The position numbers and the translations under genes were made by a program. From Chloroflexota bacterium (GTDB lineage: Bacteria > Chloroflexota > UBA4733), in NCBI GenBank assembly GCA_025449435.1, contig JANWJO010000072.1, positions 1-24,211 of the forward strand: 24,211 bases of DNA. The letters run 5' to 3'. This document shows positions 6,184 to 13,973 of the stretch, piece by piece; position 1 is the first letter of the stretch; each line of letters starts with the position of its first letter. Under the pieces are notes generated by a model. The model saw nothing but the letters and a program-made list of their open reading frames with translations. It did no database searches and was not told where the DNA came from.

Positions 6184-7656
6184 ATGAGGCAGTGGGTCAC
6201 CATGTGCCTGCCTGTGGTGATCACACTTTTCGTTGCTGTCGCCAGCGGCGCAAGGTCCGCGTCAGCTTCCACTGTCATCACCTACTTTCCAGCCACCGGT
6301 CACACCCTGCGGCTGGGATTTGCTAGCTTTGTGGACGCGCATGGCGGCGTTGGCGTGTTCGGTTACCCCATCACCGAAGAGATCGACAGTAGTGGAACGA
6401 GCACACAGTACTTCGAGAGGTTCCAATTGGAATGGCAACGAGGTAGGAGTGTGACGGCCGTGCCCATTGGAGTTGAACTCGGCAAGGCGACACCGGCAGT
6501 GCCGGCATCGTCCGACCCGGCCGCCATCTACTACTTCAGCACCGGCCACTCGCTAGGCGGCGACTTGCTCGCCTACTATGCGACACACGGGGGCGCCGCG
6601 CTGTTCGGTCTACCCATTTCGGAGCCAGAATCGCTGGACTCCGGTACCATTCAATACTTTCAGAACGCCGAACTCGACGACATACCTGGCAAGGGAATCG
6701 AGCCAGGAAACCTTGGATTCGCCGCTGCAGAGTCAAATGGCTGGCAAGTGCAAGCGCCGCCGCTCGCCAGCATCGGCCCGCCGGACCTTCAGACGCGCGC
6801 CCGCGGAGAGGCGCTCTTCGACGGGGGCGGCACTCCGGCCAGCTTGATGCCATCCTACGCAGCCAGTACCACCAGCGCGGTCATCAATGGGCGTGCGCGC
6901 GTGGCCGTCCTTGCCTACCACCACATTGGTAATGCAAACAGCGTATACGCCACGTATCCTGCCGAATTTTCGCGGCAACTCGCGTGGCTCCAGGACAACG
7001 GTTACACCACACTGTCCTATCGTGACCTGGTAAACGCAGTGATCCACGGCGGGCAGCTCCCTTCCAAACCTGTCGTGATCACCATCGATGACGGCTACGC
7101 CGACGCCTTCACCACGGCCGTGCCGATTTTGCTGCAGTTCCACGCCACCGCCACGTTCTTTATCCCCACGCGCGTGGCGGCGCTCACGCCCGACCAACTT
7201 CGCCAGATGGATCAATGGGGATTCGACATCGAAGCCCATTCCAGAACGCATCCTGAACTCACAAAGCTGTCGAGCGCACCAGCTTGGAGTCAATTGGCTG
7301 GGAGCAAGAGTGATCTCGAGGCCATTCTTGGTCACTCCATCACGATGTTTGCCTACCCGTATGGAGCCTTCAATACGTCAATCGTGCGCCTGGCCCATCA
7401 GGCGGGGTACGTGTCGGTGGCCGGCGCCGGTGAAGCCTGGGTGGTGTCGAACGTTTCGCTGTACAACGAGCCCCGCATCGTTGTCGATCGAGGCGACAGC
7501 CTTGCCAACTTCATCGCCAAGGTGACCGGTGCGGCGCACACCAACACACTGCGCCGGTCCGAAGACCCGCTCAATGTCCCAGCCCCGTCGTCTGCGCCAG
7601 CACTGGCGCCAGGGGGTCGTGCACCTAGTAACTCACCTACAAGCCCGACGAGCTAG
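6184..7656 (+). CDS. Secreted polysaccharide deacetylase with two LGFP-like repeats
   Basis: A 490-residue exported carbohydrate esterase (family 4, NodB domain) expected to remove acetyl groups from cell-wall or extracellular polysaccharide. A signal peptide covers about residues 1-30. Two similar repeats follow (about 32-84 and 115-167), each with a YF.TGH.L start, a GG..(V/L)FG.PI centre and a QYF end, resembling LGFP cell-wall-associated repeats. The NodB domain starts near 240: TIDDGY (300-305) supplies the catalytic and metal Asp pair, HSRTH (352-356) the two metal histidines, and FAYPYG (near 389-394) the active-site groove. The tail is rich in Pro, Ser and Ala. GGAGG lies 9 bases before the ATG at 6184; a GTG at 6166 is less likely. 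The TAG stop shares CTAG with the convergent glpK stop. Confidence 0.88.
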   Translation: MRQWVTMCLPVVITLFVAVASGARSASASTVITYFPATGHTLRLGFASFVDAHGGVGVFGYPITEEIDSSGTSTQYFERFQLEWQRGRSVTAVPIGVELGKATPAVPASSDPAAIYYFSTGHSLGGDLLAYYATHGGAALFGLPISEPESLDSGTIQYFQNAELDDIPGKGIEPGNLGFAAAESNGWQVQAPPLASIGPPDLQTRARGEALFDGGGTPASLMPSYAASTTSAVINGRARVAVLAYHHIGNANSVYATYPAEFSRQLAWLQDNGYTTLSYRDLVNAVIHGGQLPSKPVVITIDDGYADAFTTAVPILLQFHATATFFIPTRVAALTPDQLRQMDQWGFDIEAHSRTHPELTKLSSAPAWSQLAGSKSDLEAILGHSITMFAYPYGAFNTSIVRLAHQAGYVSVAGAGEAWVVSNVSLYNEPRIVVDRGDSLANFIAKVTGAAHTNTLRRSEDPLNVPAPSSAPALAPGGRAPSNSPTSPTS

Positions 7657-9164
7657 CCTACTGGCTGGGTCCACAGCCGAGAACGTTGCACGGCACGCTG
7701 CCACCCTGCATAACGCGCCTCTCGCTCATGTGCCGAGATGCGCGGCTCGAAGGTGCGATCCAGCTTCCAGGTGGCAGTTAACTCGTGGGCCGAGTGCCAT
7801 GCGCCAGTCGCGAGGCCGGCGAGAAACGCTGCACCGAGCGATGTCGTCTCCGCCACCGTGCCGCGCTGCACTGGAATGCCAAGTAGATCAGCCTGCATTT
7901 GCATCAATAGGTCATTGGTCGAGGCGCCTCCATCCACCCGCAGCTCGGTGAGCACGGCTCCCTCGTCAGCGATGGCTCGTACCAGGTCACAGGTTTGAAA
8001 GGCGATGGATTCTAAGGTTGCACGCACAATATGGGCGCGACTCGTGCCGCGCGTGAGCCCCACGATGGTGCCGCGCGCGTAGGGATCCCAGTAAGGTGCG
8101 CCGAGTCCAGTAAACGCAGGCACCACGAAAACACCGCCGGTATCGGGCACGCTGGCCGCCACCGGCTCGCTTTCCGCGGCGGTGCGGATCAGTCCAAGCT
8201 GGTCGCGCAGCCACTGTACCGCCGCGCCCGCCACGAACACGCTCCCTTCGAGCGCGTACGACGGTATCGCGCCGCCGCTTGCATCGATAGCCACTGCAGC
8301 GGTAGCTAGCACCCGCTGTTGCGGCGCAATAAGCTCGTTGCCGGTTTGCACCAACAGGAAACAGCCGGTGCCGAAGGTGTTCTTCGCCGTGCCCGGAGCA
8401 AAACAGGTCTGGCCGAACAGCGCACTCTGTTGGTCACCGGCGACGCCTGCGATGGGCACGGTCAGGCCACCGCATTGGCTTGGATCCGTCGTCGCTATGA
8501 CCCCGCTGGAAGGCACCACTTGGGGTAACACCTGCGGTGGCACCGCGAATAGCTCACACAACTCAGCGTCCCACGCTTCGGTGCGCAAGTTGTATAGGCT
8601 CGTGCGCGACGCGTTGGTACGGTCAGTGACGTGCACCGTTCCGCCAGTGAGTTTCCAGATAAGCCAAGCGTCGATCGTGCCGGCGAGCAACTCCCCTTGG
8701 TTAGCGCGGTGGCGTGCAGAAGGTACGTTATCGAGCAGCCAGGCGATTTTCGTAGCCGAAAAGTAGGGGTCCAAGACCAAGCCGGTGCGTTCCCGAATCA
8801 TCGGTTCGTGTCCAGCTGCGCGCAGGGCCTCGCACTGGCCTGCAGTCCGGCGATCCTGCCAGACGATGGCGTGAGCGATCGGCTCGCCTGTTAGGCGACT
8901 CCAGACCACTACGGTCTCGCGCTGGTTCGTTAGGCCCACAGCTGTCGCGCTGAAATGTCCGCGCGTGGCTTGCAGCATCTGTTCGATGCCATTTTGCACG
9001 GTGCGCCAGATCTCTTCGGCGTCGTGCTCGACCCAACCTGGCTGCGGGAAGTACTGGGTAAATTCGTGGTCGGCTGACGCAACGATCGACCCCTGTGCAT
9101 CGACGACGCACACGCCAGTACCAGTGGTCCCCTGGTCAATGACCAGGATCGCAGGCTCAGCCAC
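7653..9164 (-). CDS. glpK: Glycerol kinase
   Basis: A 503-residue FGGY-family kinase that phosphorylates glycerol with ATP to glycerol 3-phosphate in the cytoplasm; E. coli GlpK has 502 residues. The N-terminal phosphate loop is DQGTTGTG (10-17). Conserved family blocks include [34 protein letters not shown] with the catalytic Asp, GTGCFLL and the C-terminal FGGY signature region ([20 protein letters not shown]). The GTG start lies within the end of the upstream phosphoribosyltransferase gene (8-base overlap), so the two are translationally coupled. No glycerol transporter or glycerol-3-phosphate dehydrogenase is nearby. The stop overlaps the stop of the convergent deacetylase gene. Confidence 0.95.
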   Translation of the reverse strand: MAEPAILVIDQGTTGTGVCVVDAQGSIVASADHEFTQYFPQPGWVEHDAEEIWRTVQNGIEQMLQATRGHFSATAVGLTNQRETVVVWSRLTGEPIAHAIVWQDRRTAGQCEALRAAGHEPMIRERTGLVLDPYFSATKIAWLLDNVPSARHRANQGELLAGTIDAWLIWKLTGGTVHVTDRTNASRTSLYNLRTEAWDAELCELFAVPPQVLPQVVPSSGVIATTDPSQCGGLTVPIAGVAGDQQSALFGQTCFAPGTAKNTFGTGCFLLVQTGNELIAPQQRVLATAAVAIDASGGAIPSYALEGSVFVAGAAVQWLRDQLGLIRTAAESEPVAASVPDTGGVFVVPAFTGLGAPYWDPYARGTIVGLTRGTSRAHIVRATLESIAFQTCDLVRAIADEGAVLTELRVDGGASTNDLLMQMQADLLGIPVQRGTVAETTSLGAAFLAGLATGAWHSAHELTATWKLDRTFEPRISAHEREARYAGWQRAVQRSRLWTQPVG

Positions 9165-9918
9165 GGTGCCGGTTGGATTCCAGGTAGTCGACGCAGCGCC
9201 GGAACAACTCCTCGGTGATCATGCCCGAGCTCATATACAGGTTGAGCATGATCGGCAATCTGAGAATGGAATGCAGACGCACGCCCAAGGCGCGTAGGCG
9301 CTCTCCAGCGCCTTGCTGCCGGTCGACCAGCACGACGGCGTCGCGCACCCTCAGCCCGACCTCGGTCAACATGTGAACTGTTTCGACAAGGCTGCCGCCA
9401 GTGGTCGCGAGATCATCGATGACCAGAACATTTTCGTTCTCGCGGAACGGGCCTTCGACGGTGGTGCCGTTGCCTACCTGGTGGATAGCCCCGCTAATTT
9501 CCTCTTCAGCATCCCTGACCACCTGCGAGTTAGTCCGGCGCCGCACATACACCATGGGGACGTTGTGCTGTATCGAGAGGGCGGTGGCGAGATGCAAGCC
9601 GCCATACGGTACACCGGCCACCACGTCGTAAGGGTCACAGCGTGGGCGGCGCAACAACTGCTCAGCACTCGTCTCCTGGCGTATCAGTTCAGCGGCGTAG
9701 CGCAGGGTGCTCGGGTTGCCGACCAGCACCCGCAAATCTACATAGACTGGGCTGTTCACGGTGGTGCGGCCCACTGTAAAGTCGCCGAAACGGATGGCGC
9801 CTAGGCGGTACAACTCTCGAGCCAGCCAGAGGTTATCTAGCGGTTCATCGTGCTTGCCACTCTCCACAGGTTCATTCCAGCTACTGTTATCCTCGCCTCG
9901 TTGGGGGTCAATGGTCAT
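9157..9918 (-). CDS. pyrE: Orotate phosphoribosyltransferase-like protein
   Basis: A 253-residue type I phosphoribosyltransferase, best matching orotate phosphoribosyltransferase, which joins orotate to PRPP to make OMP in pyrimidine synthesis. The PRPP-binding motif [13 protein letters not shown] spans about 164-176. Upstream are the family's [15 protein letters not shown] and [18 protein letters not shown] blocks. It is longer than the usual 210 or so residues, with a 30-residue N-terminal extension and an altered flexible loop: where typical enzymes have RKxxKxHG, this one has [16 protein letters not shown] with no Lys pair, before reaching VEGPF. Orotate specificity is therefore less certain than the fold. 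It overlaps glpK by 8 bases; no other pyr gene is present. The ATG start has AGGGTG upstream, and a promoter candidate lies at 9992-10021. Confidence 0.75.
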   Translation of the reverse strand: MTIDPQRGEDNSSWNEPVESGKHDEPLDNLWLARELYRLGAIRFGDFTVGRTTVNSPVYVDLRVLVGNPSTLRYAAELIRQETSAEQLLRRPRCDPYDVVAGVPYGGLHLATALSIQHNVPMVYVRRRTNSQVVRDAEEEISGAIHQVGNGTTVEGPFRENENVLVIDDLATTGGSLVETVHMLTEVGLRVRDAVVLVDRQQGAGERLRALGVRLHSILRLPIMLNLYMSSGMITEELFRRCVDYLESNRHRG

Positions 9919-9991
9919 CCTGTGTCACCCTGGCCGTCTCTGCACCACGTTGTGCCCGTGCCGCCGACATCGCACGGCAAACCGGTGCTTG

Positions 9992-10021
9992 AGTATAGGC
10001 CCGGCTCACAAATTCCAACAA
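9992..10021 (-). promoter_or_regulatory. Candidate promoter of the pyrE-like/glpK pair
   Basis: On the minus strand TTGTTG (10016-10021) and TATACT (9992-9997, five of six consensus bases) are separated by 18 bases. Transcription would start near 9985, about 67 bases before the ATG of the phosphoribosyltransferase gene. Confidence 0.45.
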
Positions 10022-10095
10022 TTGCCTGATTGAGTTATTCGTCCTTGTCCACGCGACGGTTGCTCGTTCGATACAGTACCGTTGTATGGTGCACG

Positions 10096-10119
10096 CTTCT
10101 CTCCACAAGTGGAGAGGGG
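10096..10119. repeat. REP-like GC-rich hairpin
   Basis: CTCTCCAC (10099-10106) and GTGGAGAG (10109-10116) are perfect complements with only AA between them, and the stem extends outward with G-U pairs to about 10096-10119. A G-rich run (GGGGTTGGGGGG) follows. A tight CTCTCC/GGAGAG hairpin followed by a G-rich tail resembles the short dispersed intergenic repeats common in Chloroflexota and cyanobacteria. No second copy was noticed in this window. Confidence 0.45.
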
Positions 10120-10244
10120 TTGGGGGGCGCGGTTGGGGCGGCGAGACGAAGGTTGACCCCGCGCCCAAAGGGCAGCCGGTCCCCCTTGGCGGGAGGACCG
10201 AGCCGTTGGAGGCGTGGGAGGTGTCCCGTCTACGCGGAAGAGCA
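10120..10244 (+). other. Structured GC-rich leader of the formylglycine-generating enzyme gene
   Basis: This 125-base stretch has no stop in the frame of the following gene but reads as non-coding. It contains a hairpin at 10177-10200 (CGGTCC, CCC, loop TTGGC, GGG, bulged A, GGACCG) and a smaller one, GCCC-AAA-GGGC. I could not match it to a known riboswitch class. It ends in the ribosome binding site GGAAGAG before the ATG at 10245. Confidence 0.35.
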
Positions 10245-11216
10245 ATGAGTGACAAAATTAATGACCCACAAGCGGCTTGCTGTGCGCCTGCCGGCGCGGA
10301 GGCGCCGCCGCAACGGGAAACGTTTGTCCAGCGCATCGAGCCACGTAAGGGACGGGTGTCGCAGCAAGGCATGGTGTCCATCCCGGCCACTTCGTTTCTG
10401 ATGGGGACAGACGACCAAGAAGGGTTTCCAACCGACGGCGAAGGACCCGTACGGCGTATTAGGTTGCCTGCCTTCTCAATCGACTCGTGCGCCGTCACAA
10501 ACGAGCAGTTCGCACTGTTCGTGCGGCGCACGGGGTACAAAACTGAAGCTGAGTTCATCGGCTGGTCTTATGTGTTCCATCTGTTCTTGCCGCAAGCACT
10601 TGGAGGCGATGTAATCGGCGCCAGCGCAACGGCGCCATGGTGGCACGCGGTGCGCGGTGCCAACTGGAAGGCTCCCGAAGGGAGAGGATCGACGCTGACC
10701 AAGCGGGCTGCCCATCCGGTGGTCCATGTGTCATGGAACGACGCAGCCGCTTACGCGCGCTGGCTTGGCAAGCGCTTGCCCACCGAGGCCGAATGGGAGT
10801 GCGCAGCGCGAGGGGGTCTGGAACAAAAGCGTTTTCCATGGGGAGATGAGTTGGAACCCGGTGGCAAGCATCGGTCCAATGTGTGGCAGGGGCGATTTCC
10901 CGATATCAACACGGCTTCTGATGGTTACGTTGGCACCTGCCCGGTGAACGCGTATGTACCCAACGGGTATGGGTTGTACAACGTGGCAGGTAATGTGTGG
11001 GAGTGGTGCAACGATTGGTGGAGCGCGAGTTTCCATGCGACCGCTGGGCGCACCAATCCCCAAGGTCCGCCTGCCGGATCGGCGCGTGTCACGCGCGGTG
11101 GGTCGTTTCTTTGCCACGCCTCTTATTGCAATCGCTATCGTGTGGCGGCGCGCAGCGCCAACACTCCGGATAGCGCATCCAGCAACACCGGCTTTCGCTG
11201 TGTGGTGAGCAAGTGA
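10245..11216 (+). CDS. Formylglycine-generating enzyme (sulfatase-modifying factor)
   Basis: A 323-residue FGE/SUMF1-family enzyme that oxidises a cysteine in sulfatase-type CxPxR motifs to formylglycine, using oxygen and copper. It is a genuine FGE rather than a general FGE-fold protein: the C-terminal block RGGSFLCHASYC has both active-site cysteines (Cys290 and Cys295), followed by NRYRVAARSANTPDSASSNTGFRC, nearly the same as the human active-site region. Other family blocks are MVSIPATSFLMGTDD, PVVHVSWNDAAAYARWLGKRLPTEAEWE and NVAGNVWEWCNDWW. An N-terminal CC pair (ACCAP) also occurs in actinobacterial FGEs. The ATG at 10245 follows GGAAGAG; the open frame further upstream is a leader. 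No sulfatase lies in the window. The stop overlaps the next start as GTGA. Confidence 0.92.
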   Translation: MSDKINDPQAACCAPAGAEAPPQRETFVQRIEPRKGRVSQQGMVSIPATSFLMGTDDQEGFPTDGEGPVRRIRLPAFSIDSCAVTNEQFALFVRRTGYKTEAEFIGWSYVFHLFLPQALGGDVIGASATAPWWHAVRGANWKAPEGRGSTLTKRAAHPVVHVSWNDAAAYARWLGKRLPTEAEWECAARGGLEQKRFPWGDELEPGGKHRSNVWQGRFPDINTASDGYVGTCPVNAYVPNGYGLYNVAGNVWEWCNDWWSASFHATAGRTNPQGPPAGSARVTRGGSFLCHASYCNRYRVAARSANTPDSASSNTGFRCVVSK

Positions 11217-12058
11217 CGGGAGTGCCTGATACGGTTGATATAGAACAAGTCAAACGGCATTATGCGCAACCAGGCAGGCTCGCTACTCGCCAGCAAACAC
11301 ACGCACGATATTCATTGCACACCGACGATTTAGCCGCACGCTGCGCCGAGGCCATGCGGTTGGACGGCGGTGAGTCGATTTTGGATGCGGGCTGCGGCAA
11401 TGGCGAACAACTGCGCTATTTCAAGAGTGACGGCCATTGCGGCCTGCTCGCCGGTTGCGATCTCTCCGAAGGCATGCTCCGTGATGCAGCGAAAACCCTG
11501 GTCACTGCACCGCACGTTGCGTTGATCCGGGCAAACGTCGAGGCTCTGCCGTTCGCTAGCGCCACGTTTGATTGGGTGATTGCCCGGCACATGCTGTATC
11601 ACGTCGCTGACCTCCATAGAGCGCTTGCTGAGATGGCACGTGTGGGTGGGACTCAGGGGAAGTTGCTCGCGGTGGCCAACGCACAGCACTTCTTGCCGCA
11701 CTGCCGGGAGCTGCTCAACAGGTGCTTAGCAGCCTTTGGTCTGCCACCCTCCACCGGAGCAACATCTGGCTTTACGAACGGCTTCAACGCCGATACTGGA
11801 GCCACTTACCTGGCTGTGTACTTTGGCCAGATACATACTATTCAGATCGTCAACGCGCTGGTGTTTCGTGAGCCGCAGCCAGTGGTAGATTATGTCGAGA
11901 CATTGCTCCCGGAGATTGACACTACTACATCGCTCGTTGGCGACTCAATGCGCTCCTGGCTGCTGAACGAGGCACAAGTCATCATCGATCTCGCCGGTGG
12001 AGAGTTGCACGACCCCAAACCACTGTCGCTGTTTGTGTGTGCAGAGCCGCTGCATTAG
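11213..12058 (+). CDS. Class I SAM-dependent methyltransferase
   Basis: A 281-residue cytosolic methyltransferase with a Rossmann-like fold. Motif I, ILDAGCGNGEQLRYF (about 56-70), binds S-adenosylmethionine; GCDLSEGML supplies the acidic residue for the ribose; RANVEALPFASATFDWVIARHMLYHV is the motif II/III region usual in small-molecule methyltransferases of the UbiE/COQ5-like Methyltransf_11 group. The substrate cannot be read from sequence. The GTG start at 11213 overlaps the stop of the upstream formylglycine-generating enzyme gene (GTGA), so the two are translationally coupled. A GTG at 11222 is an alternative start. The TAG stop overlaps the TAA of the convergent DinB-like gene. Confidence 0.85.
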   Translation: MTGVPDTVDIEQVKRHYAQPGRLATRQQTHARYSLHTDDLAARCAEAMRLDGGESILDAGCGNGEQLRYFKSDGHCGLLAGCDLSEGMLRDAAKTLVTAPHVALIRANVEALPFASATFDWVIARHMLYHVADLHRALAEMARVGGTQGKLLAVANAQHFLPHCRELLNRCLAAFGLPPSTGATSGFTNGFNADTGATYLAVYFGQIHTIQIVNALVFREPQPVVDYVETLLPEIDTTTSLVGDSMRSWLLNEAQVIIDLAGGELHDPKPLSLFVCAEPLH

Positions 12059-12594
12059 GAGGTAGCCGGCTGCGAGAATCCCTGCGCGTTGCCCATATGC
12101 GACCACAGACCATCCTGGATGTTCTTGAGGAGTTGGCGGTGGTGATCGTTGTCGTGAAAAACCCATTCGTGCAGGAGATCGCTCACGCGTAACCGGCCAA
12201 CCAGCGGATGCGTGCCCCAGCGTTCCAGATCGCTGTCCTTGAGTGATGAAACCAGCCGGAGGCTGTCATCCCGCAGCGCGAGCAACTCTGCCACAATCGC
12301 CGCCGTTGCCTTGTGGCAGTCGTCGCGCTGGGCCGCGATGGACCGCTGATCCCATCCGGGTAATGCCGGCTCAGCGCTCGCCAGGATGAGGCGGAGGCGT
12401 CCATTGAAGCCGCGTCGCTCAGCCTCAATCATGTGCCCAAGGCACTCGTGGACGCACCACTCGGCCGGCGCTGGATGCCATGTCGCGAGTCCGGCAGGAA
12501 TCGCCGCCACTTCGCTGCGGATGGCCTGGCTCGATGCCTCCAACAGCGTGAAGACTTGTGCGATGGACAGCGCTGCTAGCTGCTCTGCTGACAA
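12055..12594 (-). CDS. DinB-like metal-binding four-helix protein
   Basis: A 179-residue protein of the DinB/YfiT-like superfamily, cytosolic four-helix bundles that bind a divalent metal and often act as thiol-dependent transferases. Likely metal ligands are His54 in WCVHECLGHMIEAE and His147 and His151 in LLHEWVFHDNDHHRQL, matching the family's three-histidine layout. The substrate is unknown; a DNA-damage role should not be assumed from the name. The start is a TTG with AAGGAG seven bases upstream. It follows the YdjM-like gene on the minus strand after 63 bases that hold a 12-base tandem repeat. Its last codon overlaps the end of the convergent methyltransferase gene. Confidence 0.8.
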   Translation of the reverse strand: MSAEQLAALSIAQVFTLLEASSQAIRSEVAAIPAGLATWHPAPAEWCVHECLGHMIEAERRGFNGRLRLILASAEPALPGWDQRSIAAQRDDCHKATAAIVAELLALRDDSLRLVSSLKDSDLERWGTHPLVGRLRVSDLLHEWVFHDNDHHRQLLKNIQDGLWSHMGNAQGFSQPATS

Positions 12595-12614
12595 CGGTTT
12601 GCTCCTTCACTTAC

Positions 12615-12638
12615 ACTGCGCCCATAACTGCGCCCATA
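12615..12638. repeat. Perfect 12-bp tandem repeat upstream of the DinB-like gene
   Basis: ACTGCGCCCATA occurs twice in direct succession (12615-12626 and 12627-12638). The outer bases CACT (12614-12617) and AGTG (12638-12641) are also complementary. It lies 21-44 bases upstream of the TTG start of the DinB-like gene and just downstream of the YdjM-like gene, a good position for an operator. Confidence 0.6.
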
Positions 12639-12657
12639 GTGGAGTAGCGTAACGCTG

Positions 12658-13056
12658 TTAGGGTGTCAGTCTCCATCCAGCTGGAAGAAGCGGATTCAGC
12701 CGCCGCTCCGCATAGGCATCGAGCAGCGAGTGCACCAGGACTCCGAGAAATACCGCACGCAAGGGCGGCACAAAGCACGCCAGCAACCCGAGCAACGACA
12801 CATTGACCGGGCCGTGCAGAATACGTGCATCCGGCAACAATCCTTGGCGGTTCGCGGCGTCGTCATAGTGTTCTGTCCGGAAGTAGCGATATGCCCGTAA
12901 CAGGCTAAGGTCGCGCTTCTTGATCGCATACCACACGTAATGGTCAGTATCGATCAACACACTGGCGGCCCACATGGTCACACTTTGCCGTTTGAGCACG
13001 GGCAGTAAGGCGAGCGACGCCAAGCCACCGTACGCTGCGTGCTGGGTAGGAAGCAC
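12658..13056 (-). CDS. YdjM-like membrane-bound metal-dependent hydrolase (putative)
   Basis: A 132-residue integral membrane protein resembling the YdjM/DUF457 group of putative metal-dependent hydrolases. It shows an early His (His6, TQHAAYGG), the membrane-edge motif DTDH (36-39), His81 in ILHGPVNVS, and HSLLDAYAERRLNP (His109, Asp113) near the end, a pattern of His and Asp residues that could bind a metal at the membrane surface. Two or three hydrophobic helices alternate with these motifs. It is shorter than many relatives and the reaction is unknown. The GTG start lies 11 bases after the uppS stop, so it is likely in the same transcript; the ribosome binding site is weak. Confidence 0.65.
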   Translation of the reverse strand: MLPTQHAAYGGLASLALLPVLKRQSVTMWAASVLIDTDHYVWYAIKKRDLSLLRAYRYFRTEHYDDAANRQGLLPDARILHGPVNVSLLGLLACFVPPLRAVFLGVLVHSLLDAYAERRLNPLLPAGWRLTP

Positions 13057-13067
13057 CCGTTGCCGAA

Positions 13068-13886
13068 CTAGCTAGCGGTTGGCAAGCCGCCGTAACGCCG
13101 CTGGCGTCCGGCGTACACATTGAGCGCTTGGCGCAGCTCAGATTCACCAAAATCCGGCCAGCAGCGTTCGCTGGCGTAGTATTCAGCATAGGCACTTTGC
13201 CAGAGCAGAAAGTTAGAAAGGCGCACTTCGCCTGCTGTGCGAATGACCAGGTCCGGATCAGGTAAGCCGCCTGTGTACAGGCTTGCAGACAACTGTTCCT
13301 CAGTCACCTGCGCTAGGTCGACGCCCCGGCGGGCTAGCTGGCGAATGGCGTCCACCAGTTCTGCCCGGCTGCCATAGTTGAGGGCGACGTTGAGCTGCAA
13401 CCGGGTATTTCCGGCGGTGCGCTCTTCGGCATCCCGTATGCGCCGCAACAAATCGGGGGGCAGTGGTTCGGCACGCCCCAAATGGCGAATACGCACACCA
13501 GCGGCATCCAGGCGGTCAATGTACCGAATAAACGAGTCGGCAAGCAGTCCCATGAGGCCGCGCACCTCATCGTGAGGGCGGGACCAGTTGTCCGTGGAGA
13601 AGGCATACACGGTCAGCATCGGAATGCCAATCCGGCCAGCCGCGTCTACAACGCGATGCAATGCTTCGACGCCAGCTCGGTGCCCGACGATACGCGGCAG
13701 GTGGCGTGCGCGTGCCCAGCGGCCGTTGCCATCCATGATGATGGCGATATGACGCGGAAGTGTGGCAGCAGAGCCAGCGACAGCGACCGTAGCCGGACTT
13801 TGTGTTGCTGGCGCGACGCTCAACAGTGGCATCTCACTTTCTGTACTCGGCGCGGCCGCACGGACCACCCGGACTTCACACTGCAC
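13068..13886 (-). CDS. uppS: Isoprenyl transferase (undecaprenyl diphosphate synthase)
   Basis: A cis-prenyltransferase that extends farnesyl diphosphate with isopentenyl diphosphate to the C55 lipid carrier for cell-wall sugars. The diagnostic HIAIIMDGNGRWA with catalytic Asp (Asp52 from the upstream start) is followed by GHRAGVEALHRVV, YAFSTDNWSRP, ALNYGSRAELVDA, and PDPDLVIRTAGEVRLSNFLLWQSAYAE, all family signatures. The start is uncertain: the GTG at 13886 gives 272 residues with a poor ribosome binding site, and the ATG at 13832 (MPLLSVAP) gives 254, close to the usual length. The N-terminal 40 residues are Ala/Pro-rich and outside the fold. It heads a cluster with the YdjM-like and DinB-like genes. 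Confidence 0.95.
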   Translation of the reverse strand: MQCEVRVVRAAAPSTESEMPLLSVAPATQSPATVAVAGSAATLPRHIAIIMDGNGRWARARHLPRIVGHRAGVEALHRVVDAAGRIGIPMLTVYAFSTDNWSRPHDEVRGLMGLLADSFIRYIDRLDAAGVRIRHLGRAEPLPPDLLRRIRDAEERTAGNTRLQLNVALNYGSRAELVDAIRQLARRGVDLAQVTEEQLSASLYTGGLPDPDLVIRTAGEVRLSNFLLWQSAYAEYYASERCWPDFGESELRQALNVYAGRQRRYGGLPTAS

Positions 13887-13973
13887 ATGTAGCGCGTGTA
13901 CCTGAGAAAAGTTACAGGAAATTGCTAAGTATGCCGGGCAGTGCCGCGTACGGTGATTGCCACAATGGGCTAG

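Noticed and set aside
10086..10244. 53-codon N-terminal extension of the formylglycine-generating enzyme from a GTG or ATG near 10086
   Set aside because: It would translate a REP-like hairpin and GC-rich leader; a proper ribosome binding site and ATG stand at 10245, and family proteins begin with the Cys-Cys region found just after that.
9908..10558. Long minus-strand open frame across the pyrE-like/FGE divergent region
   Set aside because: It overlaps the start of the well-supported formylglycine-generating enzyme gene and the promoter region, and its translation resembles no protein family.
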